A program made the translations under genes and the position numbers. Of a stretch of DNA of 64,000 nucleotides, positions 33,200 through 40,799 are shown one piece after another. The notes under the pieces were generated by a model, which saw nothing but the letters and a program-made list of their open reading frames with translations, had not been told where the DNA came from and made no database searches. Source of the DNA: JALORV01 sp963780715 (GTDB lineage: Bacteria > Pseudomonadota > Gammaproteobacteria > Burkholderiales > Burkholderiaceae_F). Every line of letters begins with the position of its first letter. The stretch's first letter is position 1. The stretch spans positions 185,071 to 249,070 of the forward strand of contig CAWADK010000019.1 in the NCBI GenBank assembly GCA_963780715.1, read 5' to 3'.

Positions 33200-34048
33200 T
33201 CAGCGTCTGCGCCGACGCGCTGCCACGAGACCCGCGAGGCCGAGGCCGAGCAGGGTGAGGGCGCCGGGTTCGGGAATAGTCGTCGTGGGATCCGGCTCGT
33301 AAGCGAACCCCCCCACGCTGAAGTCGGGGTTGATATTCACCTGCGAGAACGAGGCGCTCGCTACGTTGCTGTTCAGGAGATCGTCAAACGAGCCGAAGGT
33401 GGCCAAGAAGACTTCGCTGCCGCCGGCCGCGTCCGCATTGCGCTCAAGTAGCAGTCGGTACTGGCCGTCATAGGTCAGCCCGCCGACGCTGAAGTCGGGG
33501 TTGATATTCACCTGCGAGAACGAGGCGCTCGCTACGTTGCTGTTCAGGAGATCGTCAAACGAGCCGAAGGTGGCCAAGAAGACTTCGCTGCCGCCGGCCG
33601 CGTCCGCATTGCGCTCAAGCAGCAGTCGGTACTGGCCGTCATAGGTCAGCCCGCCGACGCTGAAGTCGGGGTTGATATTCACCTGCGAGAACGAGGCGCT
33701 CGCTACGTTGCTGTTCAGGAGATCGTCAAACGAGCCGAAGGTGGCCAAGAAGACTTCGCTGCCGCCGGCCGCGTCCGCATTGCGCTCAAGCAGCAGCCGG
33801 TACTGGCCGTCATAGGTCAGCCCGCCGACGCTGAAGTCGGGGTTGATATTCACCTGCGAGAACGAGGCGCTCGCTACGTTGCTGTTCAGGAGATCGTCAA
33901 ACGAGCCGAAGGTGGCCAAGAAGACTTCGCTGCCGCCGGCCGCGTCCGCATTGCGCTCAAGCAGTAGCCGGTACTGCGCTCCGTATGCCGTAAATGAAGT
34001 CAGCAGGAAAAAGAGACCTGCGGTCCACTGCAAGAGTTTCGATTTCAC
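33200..34048 (-). CDS. PEP-CTERM sorting domain protein with four tandem 57-residue repeats
   Basis: The 282-residue precursor has a signal peptide (residues 1-24, ending TAYGA), four tandem copies of a 57-residue unit (starting QYRLLLERNADAAGGSEV), and a C-terminal sorting signal. The signal has the short motif IPEPGALTLLG, a membrane helix and the final run of arginines. PEP-CTERM proteins are processed by exosortase and usually reach the envelope or extracellular matrix of biofilm-forming bacteria. No exosortase gene is in the window. The repeat function is unknown. The gene stands alone between tRNA-Ser and acs, with lower GC than its neighbours. Confidence 0.92.
   Translation of the reverse strand: MKSKLLQWTAGLFFLLTSFTAYGAQYRLLLERNADAAGGSEVFLATFGSFDDLLNSNVASASFSQVNINPDFSVGGLTYDGQYRLLLERNADAAGGSEVFLATFGSFDDLLNSNVASASFSQVNINPDFSVGGLTYDGQYRLLLERNADAAGGSEVFLATFGSFDDLLNSNVASASFSQVNINPDFSVGGLTYDGQYRLLLERNADAAGGSEVFLATFGSFDDLLNSNVASASFSQVNINPDFSVGGFAYEPDPTTTIPEPGALTLLGLGLAGLVAARRRRR
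33293..33976 (-). repeat. Four tandem 171-bp coding repeats in the PEP-CTERM gene
   Basis: Units run 33806-33976, 33635-33805, 33464-33634 and 33293-33463. They differ at only a few bases (for example the codons near AGTAGC/AGCAGC), apart from the last unit, whose end changes from the LTYDG to the FAYEP form. The period is an exact multiple of three, so copy number can change without breaking the frame. Confidence 0.95.
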
Positions 34049-34754
34049 GTGCCGCCTCCTGTTGCGATGCGGAAACGAGCTGAATCCTGGTTAGCCGGGG
34101 CATGGGCGCAACCGTGGAAACACAACGAAATCACATTTCATGCCGCCCGTAGAAATCAAGCGCTTACGCTTGCCAGGCGCTTGGCGATGTAAAGATTCCC
34201 GACGGAACTACGAGGGGACTGCCAGCGGATTTGCGGCTCCGAAGTGGCACGGGAAGTTAACAATTTTGAATGTCGAGGAGTCCGCGGCTGACAACTCTTC
34301 GCCGCGCGACGAGCGCCTAGCGATCAGGACTAATTGCGTCTGATACCGGAATGCCGTCCGTGAGATTCCACGGCGGTTCGATGAGCGTCGTCTCGCGACG
34401 CGAAGGACGCCCAAGCGCAACGCCCGTGGCCCGAGGTGCCGGCCGGTGACGAAGCGATTCGTGCACCGCGCAATCCCACCGTCGTTGCGCCCGACCGGCG
34501 GTAATTCGGAAAGCGGTGAGCGATGCGCTCGCGCCGCCGAGGCTTGTGCCTACCCGCCGCGGCCGCGGCCACCGTCGAACGCCGCCCTGCGGAAGTGCCG
34601 CGACACAAATAGTGCGCTGCAGCACCAATTTTGTGCGTCCGTACGGCCAGTTGTCAGCCTGCTGTAAGCGCCTTTGCCTACCTTCCGCCCGGTAAAAGTG
34701 CATGACCCAGTCAGAAAAACAATAGAACGATAAGTCGCGGCAGAGCGAGGAGCC
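34049..34754. other. Long intergenic region between PEP-CTERM gene and acs; no gene recognised
   Basis: This 706-bp stretch lies between two divergent genes and must hold both promoters. Several short open frames occur, for example 34140-34343, but none has a recognisable product or good ribosome site. Its base composition is mixed, with an AT-richer part near 34100-34300. I looked for a sigma-54 type promoter for the PEP-CTERM gene and found no site with correct spacing. A GAGGAG ribosome site lies 5 bp before the acs ATG. Confidence 0.5.
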
Positions 34755-36725
34755 ATGGGAAACATCGAATCAGTCCTGCAGGAACGTCGGGTCTTTCCAC
34801 CCAGTGCGGAGTTCGTCAAGCAGGCCAACGTGTCGGGCATGGAGGCCTACAACGCGCTATGTGCCGAGGCCGAAAGGGATTTCACCGGTTTCTGGGCGCG
34901 ACTCGCGCGCGAAAACCTGGAGTGGACCAAGCCTTTCACTCAGGTTCTCGATGAGTCGAATGCGCCGTTTTACAAGTGGTACGCCGATGGCGAGCTCAAT
35001 GCCTCGGCCAACTGCCTCGACAGGAACCTGACCAACGGCAATGCCGACAAGGTCGCGATCATTTTCGAGGCCGATGACGGCAAGGTCACGAAGATCACCT
35101 ACAAGGAGCTGCACGCCAAGGTCTGCCAGCTCGCCAACGGCATCAAGGCGCTCGGCTTCAAGAAGGGCGAGCGCGCGATCATCTATATGCCGATGTCGAT
35201 CGAGGCTGTGATCGCGATGCAGGCCTGTGCGCGGCTTGGCATCACGCATTCGGTGGTGTTCGGCGGATTCTCGGCCAAGAGCGTGCAGGAGCGCATCGTC
35301 GACGCCGGAGCGACGCTGGTGATTGCCGCCGACGAGCAGATGCGCGGTGGCAAGGCGATTCCGCTGAAGCCCGCGATCGACGACGCGTTCGCGATGGGCG
35401 GCTGCGAGGGCGTGCGCAAGGTCATCGTCTATCAGCGTACCGGCGGCAAGATCAACTGGGTCGAAGGCCGTGACGCCTGGATGCACGAGGTGATGTACGA
35501 CCGGCCCACGACCTGCGAGCCGGTCCCGGTCGAGGCCGAGCACCCGCTGTTCATCCTTTACACGTCTGGCTCGACCGGCAAGCCCAAGGGCGTGCAGCAC
35601 TCCACCGGCGGCTTCCTGCTGTGGGCCGCAATGACGATGAAGTGGACGTTCGACATCAAGCCGTCGGACGTCTTCTGGTGCACGGCGGACGTGGGTTGGG
35701 TCACCGGGCACACCTATGTCTGCTACGGCCCGCTGGCTGTCGGTGCGACCGAGGTCATCTTCGAGGGCGTGCCGACGTATCCAGATGCCGGGCGTTTCTG
35801 GAAGATGTGCCAGGACCACGGCGTCACGATCTTCTACACCGCACCCACCGCGATCCGGTCGCTCATCAAGGCGGGCGGCGACCTGCCGCCCAAGTACAAC
35901 CTGTCGAAGCTGCGCGTGCTCGGCACGGTCGGCGAGCCGATCAATCCGGAAGCGTGGATGTGGTACTACACGGTGGTCGGGCAATCGCGGTGCCCGATCG
36001 TCGACACGTTCTGGCAGACCGAGACCGGCGGCCACATGATCACTCCGCTGCCTGGCGTGACGCCGCTGGTGCCGGGCTCCTGCACGTTGCCGCTGCCGGG
36101 AATCATGGCGGCGATCGTCGACGAGACTGGCCAGGACGTTGCGAACGGCCAGGGCGGCATCCTTGTGGTGAAGCGTCCATGGCCCTCGATGATCCGCACG
36201 ATCTGGGGTGATCCGGATCGCTACAAGAAGTCGTACTACCCGGCCGATCTCGGCGGCAAGCTCTACCTGGCCGGCGACGGTGCGGTGCGCGACAAGGAGA
36301 CCGGCTACTTCACGATCATGGGCCGGATCGACGACGTGCTGAACGTCTCCGGTCACCGCATGGGCACGATGGAAATCGAATCCGCGCTGGTTTCGAACCC
36401 GATGGTGGCCGAGGCTGCCGTCGTGGGCCGCCCGGACGACATGACCGGCGAAGCGATCTCCGCGTTCGTCGTGCTCAAGCGCGCTCGCCCGACCGGTGAC
36501 GAAGCGCAGCAGATCGCCAAGGAGCTGCGCGACTGGGTCGGCAAGGAAATCGGCCCGATCGCGAAGCCGAAGGACATCCGCTTCGGTGACAACCTGCCGA
36601 AGACGCGTTCCGGAAAGATCATGCGGCGCCTCCTGCGTTCGATCGCCAAGGGCGAAGAGATCACGCAGGACGTATCAACGCTGGAGAATCCGGCGATCCT
36701 GGATCAGCTAAAGGTGACGCTGTAG
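34755..36725 (+). CDS. acs: Acetyl-coenzyme A synthetase
   Basis: It activates acetate to acetyl-CoA through acetyl-AMP, serving acetate assimilation. The 656-residue protein has the AMP-binding motif YTSGSTGKPKGVQHS, the DTFWQTETGGHM segment, the GRIDDVLNVSGHRMGT hinge, and the C-terminal PKTRSGKIMRRLLR. The Lys in that last motif is the site of regulatory acetylation in homologues. A TPR gene and the DUF4212/symporter pair follow on the same strand, so this is an acetate uptake and activation locus. Confidence 0.96.
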   Translation: MGNIESVLQERRVFPPSAEFVKQANVSGMEAYNALCAEAERDFTGFWARLARENLEWTKPFTQVLDESNAPFYKWYADGELNASANCLDRNLTNGNADKVAIIFEADDGKVTKITYKELHAKVCQLANGIKALGFKKGERAIIYMPMSIEAVIAMQACARLGITHSVVFGGFSAKSVQERIVDAGATLVIAADEQMRGGKAIPLKPAIDDAFAMGGCEGVRKVIVYQRTGGKINWVEGRDAWMHEVMYDRPTTCEPVPVEAEHPLFILYTSGSTGKPKGVQHSTGGFLLWAAMTMKWTFDIKPSDVFWCTADVGWVTGHTYVCYGPLAVGATEVIFEGVPTYPDAGRFWKMCQDHGVTIFYTAPTAIRSLIKAGGDLPPKYNLSKLRVLGTVGEPINPEAWMWYYTVVGQSRCPIVDTFWQTETGGHMITPLPGVTPLVPGSCTLPLPGIMAAIVDETGQDVANGQGGILVVKRPWPSMIRTIWGDPDRYKKSYYPADLGGKLYLAGDGAVRDKETGYFTIMGRIDDVLNVSGHRMGTMEIESALVSNPMVAEAAVVGRPDDMTGEAISAFVVLKRARPTGDEAQQIAKELRDWVGKEIGPIAKPKDIRFGDNLPKTRSGKIMRRLLRSIAKGEEITQDVSTLENPAILDQLKVTL

Positions 36726-37027
36726 TCACGCCGGGTGTCGAGACCCACGCGGGCGCGACGAACGTCGAATGCGGGGCGCGGCGCTGGGCTCAAAGCTGTT
36801 GCGGACCCGGGCGCCATGCGGCGCTGGCCGGGGCGGGCGTGGACAGGGGTTCTGGAGGCAGACGGGGGCGTTGAGCCCCGCAAGAGAGGGCGCGTGGTCC
36901 CGGTGAGGTCGGAACATACCGACCCACCGGGTAAGCCCCGGACAGACGCTTCGAGGCCTTGACGGTGGATGTTGGTTCCGGAGTAGGGGGTGCAGGTCGT
37001 GCGCACCCGATGCGGAGAAGGATGGGA
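36726..37027. other. Intergenic region after acs; no gene recognised
   Basis: This 302-bp stretch is GC-rich and contains only short open frames without family resemblance. No convincing hairpin terminator for acs was found, so read-through into the downstream membrane-protein genes is possible. The last 25 bases carry the GGAGAAGG ribosome site of the next gene. Confidence 0.4.
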
Positions 37028-37366
37028 ATGGCATTTGCGTTGCTGTTGTTGCAGACGCTGGTATTGGTCGCAGGGCTGGCTCTGCTCGGCCAGGGCCTCG
37101 TTGGCGTCTTCAATTGGCCGCGCCGCCGCCAGAACCTCGTCTACCGCCTGTTCGAGGTCATCGCCAGCCCGGTCGTCAAGCTGGTCCGCCTCGTCACGCC
37201 AAAGATCGTGCTGGACCAGCACATTCCGATCGCTGCCTTCATGGTGCTGCTCTTCACTTACTTCTGGCTGGGGTTCGAGCACCGCTCGGCATGCCGCGCC
37301 GATACGTCACAGGCCGGCTGTGAAAAGTGGGCGGAGGCGTGGGGCGGAGGGGCAGAGAAGCAATGA
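37028..37366 (+). CDS. Small hypothetical membrane protein
   Basis: The 112-residue product has two hydrophobic segments: an N-terminal one (MAFALLLLQTLVLVAGLALLG) and a second near residues 65-85 (PIAAFMVLLFTYFWLGF). A short basic stretch lies between them (NWPRRRQNLVYRLFEVI). I do not recognise a family with certainty. ATG 37028 is preferred over upstream ATGs at 37010 and 37022 because GGAGAAGG lies at suitable distance. Its end overlaps the TPR gene by 4 bp (ATGA). Position between acs and the acetate symporter hints at a role in that system. Confidence 0.65.
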   Translation: MAFALLLLQTLVLVAGLALLGQGLVGVFNWPRRRQNLVYRLFEVIASPVVKLVRLVTPKIVLDQHIPIAAFMVLLFTYFWLGFEHRSACRADTSQAGCEKWAEAWGGGAEKQ

Positions 37367-38004
37367 ACGGCCTGGCCCGCACACTCAAGCTCTGGTGGCT
37401 GCAGCGTCGAGCCAACACGGCCCTCTTCTTCAAGCGGACTCCGGAGGCAGTGCGCGCCTTCCGCGAAATGCTCGAGGTCGACCCGCGCAACGAGTTGGCC
37501 GGGTTGATGCTCGGCAATGTGCTGGCGGAGGCCGGCGACCGCGCCGGGGCCGTGGCTCAGCTTGAAAAGATAACAGCGACCAATCCGTCGCACGCCGACG
37601 CCTGGTTCAATCTGGGATTCCTGCACGATCAGGAAGATCAACTCGCCGACGCCGAGCGCTGCTTTCGCCGGGCGGTGGAGCTTCGCCCCTCACTCGACCG
37701 CGCGTGGTACGGGCTCGGCCTGGTGCTGATCCGCGACGGGCGCCTGACGGAGGCAGTCGACGCGCTGAAGCAGACGATCAAGCTGCAACCCTTCAGCCCC
37801 TACGGCTACTACCAGCTGGGCCTGACCTACCACCACCTCGGCCGCAGCGAGGACGCCTGGCGCGTCCACAAGCAGCTGACAGGGTTCGAACCGAAGTTTT
37901 CTGCGACGCTGAAGCGCGACATCGAGCAGACAGTGCCGCAGGCTGTGCCCGCCATCAACCCGAGCGCCCAAATCAAGGAGGAAAAGACCGCCGAAGCGAC
38001 TTAG
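37363..38004 (+). CDS. TPR repeat protein
   Basis: The 213-residue protein consists of at least four tetratricopeptide units, for example AFREMLEVDPRNELAGLMLG, AWFNLGFLHDQEDQLADAE, AWYGLGLVLIRDGRLTEAV and GYYQLGLTYHHLGRSEDAW. No signal peptide is evident. TPR arrays mediate protein contacts; no enzymatic domain is present. It is translationally coupled to the membrane protein before it and lies 33 bp before the DUF4212 gene, so it may help assemble or regulate the transporter. That is inference. Confidence 0.8.
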   Translation: MNGLARTLKLWWLQRRANTALFFKRTPEAVRAFREMLEVDPRNELAGLMLGNVLAEAGDRAGAVAQLEKITATNPSHADAWFNLGFLHDQEDQLADAERCFRRAVELRPSLDRAWYGLGLVLIRDGRLTEAVDALKQTIKLQPFSPYGYYQLGLTYHHLGRSEDAWRVHKQLTGFEPKFSATLKRDIEQTVPQAVPAINPSAQIKEEKTAEAT

Positions 38005-38037
38005 TCCAAGGAGACAGAAGCCCACTAAGGAGAGAAC

Positions 38038-38301
38038 ATGCAACTCACCCAAAAGCAGAAAGAGTACTGGAGCAGGAATCTGCGGATCACCGCGATCCTG
38101 CTCTTCATCTGGTTCCTCGTCACCTATGTGATGGGGTACTTCGCCGTCCCGCTCGCCGAGATCAACTTCTTCGGCTGGCCGCTGTCGTTCTACATGGCAG
38201 CGCAGGGGTCCCTGATCATTTACGTCGTGATCATCTGGTACTACGCAAAATACATGCGCAAGCTTGACGTCGAGTACGGCGTGGAAGAGGGAGACGCCTG
38301 A
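38038..38301 (+). CDS. DUF4212 small subunit of sodium/solute symporter
   Basis: This 87-residue protein has two membrane helices (about 17-37 and 50-72) and the family pattern KQKEYWSRNLRITAILLFIWF at the start. DUF4212 proteins occur next to VC_2705-type symporters and are thought to be a small partner subunit. An AAGGAGAGAAC ribosome site precedes the ATG. The stop codon overlaps the symporter ATG by one base, so the two are coupled. Confidence 0.9.
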   Translation: MQLTQKQKEYWSRNLRITAILLFIWFLVTYVMGYFAVPLAEINFFGWPLSFYMAAQGSLIIYVVIIWYYAKYMRKLDVEYGVEEGDA

Positions 38302-40397
38302 TGAGCACCTCAGTCAGTTCAAATCGTGCCTTCTTCAATCAGCTGAAGAAGTACTACACGTGGTACACGGGCGGCTTCGTCGCGTTCGTCATCGTGCTCG
38401 CGATCCTCGAGCAGCTGGGCCTGCCGAAAGTCTGGATCGGCTACGTCTTCCTGTTCGCCACGATCGCGCTGTACGCCGGCATCGGCATCATGAGCCGTAC
38501 GGCAGACGTTGCCGAGTACTACGTTGCAGGTCGACGGGTACCGGCGCTCTTCAACGGCATGGCGACCGGTGCGGACTGGATGTCGGCGGCGTCGTTCATC
38601 GGCATGGCCGGCACGCTTTATCTGTCCGGCTTCGACGGCCTCGGGTTTGTAATCGGCTGGACCGGTGGCTATGTCCTGGTGGCGCTGTTCCTCGCACCGT
38701 ACCTGCGCAAGTTCGGTCAGTTCACGATTCCGGACTTCCTCGGTGCCCGTTACGGCGGCAACATCCCGCGCGCCATCGGTGTCTTCGCGGCAATCCTGTG
38801 CTCGTTCACCTACGTGGTGGCACAGATCTACGGCGTGGGCATCATCACGTCGCGGTTCACGGGTGTGGAGTTCGGCATCGGCGTGTTCCTGGGTCTGGCC
38901 GGTATCCTGGTGTGTTCGTTCCTCGGCGGCATGAGGGCGGTGACCTGGACGCAGGTGGCGCAGTACATCATCCTGATCGTCGCCTACATGATCCCGGTGG
39001 TGTGGCTGTCGGTGAAGATCACGGGTATTCCGCTGCCCCAGATCGTCTACGGTGGAGTGCTCGAGCGCGTTACCGCGCTGGAGAAGAAGCTGACAGCCGA
39101 CCCGAAAGAGCAGGAGGTCCGGAAGATCTTCGCCGAGCGCTCGGCGGAAGCCAAGAAGCGCATCGACGGACTGCCCGGCACGTGGGAGACGGGCAAGGCC
39201 GCGGCGGCCCAGAAGGTCGAAGACCTGAAGGCGGCCAATGCCGCGGTGGCCGAGATTCGCGCGGCCGAAAAGGCGCTGGCCGACTATCCGCAATCGGCTG
39301 ACGATGCGCGCAAGGCCTGGACGCCGCAGATCGCCTCCAATGCGGCGCGCTCGGGCCCCCCGTTGCCGCACGCGACGCCCTACCCGATCAACAAGACCGG
39401 CGAAGCAGGCGAGAAGGAGCGCGATACCAAGCGCAACAACTTCCTCGCGCTGGTGTTCTGCATGATGTTCGGCACGGCAGCTTTGCCGCACATCCTGATG
39501 CGGTACTACACGACGCCATCGGTGCAGGAAGCGCGCGTTTCGGTGTTCTGGTCGCTGTTCTTCATCTTCCTGCTGTACTTCACGGCGCCGGCGCTCGCGG
39601 TGCTGGTGAAGTTCGAGGTCTACAACAACGTCGTCGGCACAGCCTTTGCCAACCTTCCGGCGTGGGTGGCGGCCTGGGCGAAGATCGATCCAACGCTGAT
39701 GTCGATCTCGGACGTCAACAAGGACGGCATCGTCCAGCTCGCGGAAATGGTGCTGGGCGGTGACATCATCGTGCTCGCAACACCGGAAATCGCGGGGTTG
39801 CCGTACGTGATCTCGGGCCTGGTGGCGGCGGGTGGTCTGGCGGCAGCTCTTTCGACGGCTGACGGACTGCTGCTGACGATCGCCAACGCGCTGTCGCACG
39901 ATCTGTACTACAAGATGATCAACCCGAACGCGTCGACGCAGAAGCGGGTGATGATCTCCAAGATCCTGCTGCTGATCGTGGCGATCTTCGCTGCCTGGGT
40001 GACGTCGCAAAAGCCGGGGAACATCCTGTTCCTGGTGGGCGCGGCCTTCTCGATGGCGGCTTCCGCGTTCTTCCCGGCCCTGGTCCTGGGCGTGTTCTGG
40101 AAGCGCGCGAACAAGGCGGGCGCCATCGCCGGCATGATCCTCGGCTTGGGCGTCTGCCTGTACTACATGCTGCATACGTACCCGCAGTTCATCCAGTGGT
40201 TTGGCACGACGAAAATGGACCTCTGGTGGGGCATCGCGCCGATCTCGGCCGGTGTGTTCGGCGTACCGGTCGGCCTGATCACGATTGCGGTCGTGAGCCT
40301 GCTGACACCGGCACCGAACCGCGAAGTGCAGGAGTTCGTCGAGCACGTTCGGTATCCGAACCTGCGCGGCGACGCGGTCTCGACACTCGCAACCTGA
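38301..40397 (+). CDS. Sodium:solute symporter, VC_2705 subfamily (probable acetate uptake)
   Basis: The 698-residue protein belongs to the SSS family, near ActP. Core motifs include the GADWMSAASFIGMAGTLY helix, GQFTIPDFLGARYGG and GLAAALSTADGLLLTIANAL. Between the membrane helices is a long hydrophilic, charged and partly coiled-coil stretch (about residues 253-370). A loop near residues 471-482 reads DVNKDGIVQLAE, a textbook EF-hand calcium loop. With DUF4212 and acs next to it, acetate or a similar short organic acid is the likely substrate. A strong terminator follows. Confidence 0.9.
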   Translation: MSTSVSSNRAFFNQLKKYYTWYTGGFVAFVIVLAILEQLGLPKVWIGYVFLFATIALYAGIGIMSRTADVAEYYVAGRRVPALFNGMATGADWMSAASFIGMAGTLYLSGFDGLGFVIGWTGGYVLVALFLAPYLRKFGQFTIPDFLGARYGGNIPRAIGVFAAILCSFTYVVAQIYGVGIITSRFTGVEFGIGVFLGLAGILVCSFLGGMRAVTWTQVAQYIILIVAYMIPVVWLSVKITGIPLPQIVYGGVLERVTALEKKLTADPKEQEVRKIFAERSAEAKKRIDGLPGTWETGKAAAAQKVEDLKAANAAVAEIRAAEKALADYPQSADDARKAWTPQIASNAARSGPPLPHATPYPINKTGEAGEKERDTKRNNFLALVFCMMFGTAALPHILMRYYTTPSVQEARVSVFWSLFFIFLLYFTAPALAVLVKFEVYNNVVGTAFANLPAWVAAWAKIDPTLMSISDVNKDGIVQLAEMVLGGDIIVLATPEIAGLPYVISGLVAAGGLAAALSTADGLLLTIANALSHDLYYKMINPNASTQKRVMISKILLLIVAIFAAWVTSQKPGNILFLVGAAFSMAASAFFPALVLGVFWKRANKAGAIAGMILGLGVCLYYMLHTYPQFIQWFGTTKMDLWWGIAPISAGVFGVPVGLITIAVVSLLTPAPNREVQEFVEHVRYPNLRGDAVSTLAT

Positions 40398-40417
40398 CCG
40401 TCGTTCTGTTTGCACTG

Positions 40418-40449
40418 AAGCCCGCGGAGTGCGCTCCGCGGGCTTTTTT
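40418..40449 (+). terminator. Rho-independent terminator of the symporter gene
   Basis: The 12-bp arms AAGCCCGCGGAG and CTCCGCGGGCTT flank the loop TGCG and are followed by a run of T residues, 20 bp after the stop codon. It is the best-formed terminator in the window. Confidence 0.92.
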
Positions 40450-40489
40450 TTCGCTTTCCAGTCCGCCGATATAATCCGCGGCCCGACAG

Positions 40490-40580
40490 GGAGGGATGGC
40501 CGAGCGGTCGAAGGCGCACGCCTGGAAAGTGTGTATGGGTCTAAAGCCCATCGTGGGTTCGAATCCCACTCCCTCCGCCA
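40490..40580 (+). tRNA. tRNA-Ser (GGA)
   Basis: The 91-nt class II tRNA has acceptor arms GGAGGGA and TCCCTCC, an anticodon stem CACGC/GTGTG around loop CTGGAAA (anticodon GGA, reading UCC and UCU), a long variable arm, T-arm GTGGGTTCGAATCCCAC and an encoded CCA end. Confidence 0.96.
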
Positions 40581-40583
40581 AAC

Positions 40584-40608
40584 AAACGGGCCCGTTTTGG
40601 GCCCGTTT
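40584..40608 (+). terminator. Hairpin terminator after tRNA-Ser(GGA)
   Basis: AAACGGGCCC pairs with GGGCCCGTTT around a 5-base loop three bases after the tRNA. The stem is nearly identical to that after tRNA-Ser(CGA). Confidence 0.75.
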
Positions 40609-40799
40609 GCTTTCCCGGCCCGCACGGTTCGGGAAGCCCCATCCGCTGAGGTGAGATCGGCGCGATGGGATGTTGCGATGTCGGCACAGTCCGGTTTTCG
40701 GGGCTTTCCGGCGCCTTTTCTGCGCCGTCGGGCAGGTCCAAGGCGTTACGCTTGGGTGGGCGCTGCGGCAAATCCGCGGTCCGCGATCGATTGACCTCC

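Noticed and set aside
34049..34200. Sigma-54 promoter for the PEP-CTERM gene
   Set aside because: A TGGCA...GC pair occurs on the minus strand, but the GG-to-GC spacing is 9 or 11 rather than 10 bases.
38319..40625. 768-codon open frame on the minus strand opposite the symporter
   Set aside because: It is a GC-skewed shadow of a well-supported gene, with an Arg/His/Gln-rich product and no family motif.
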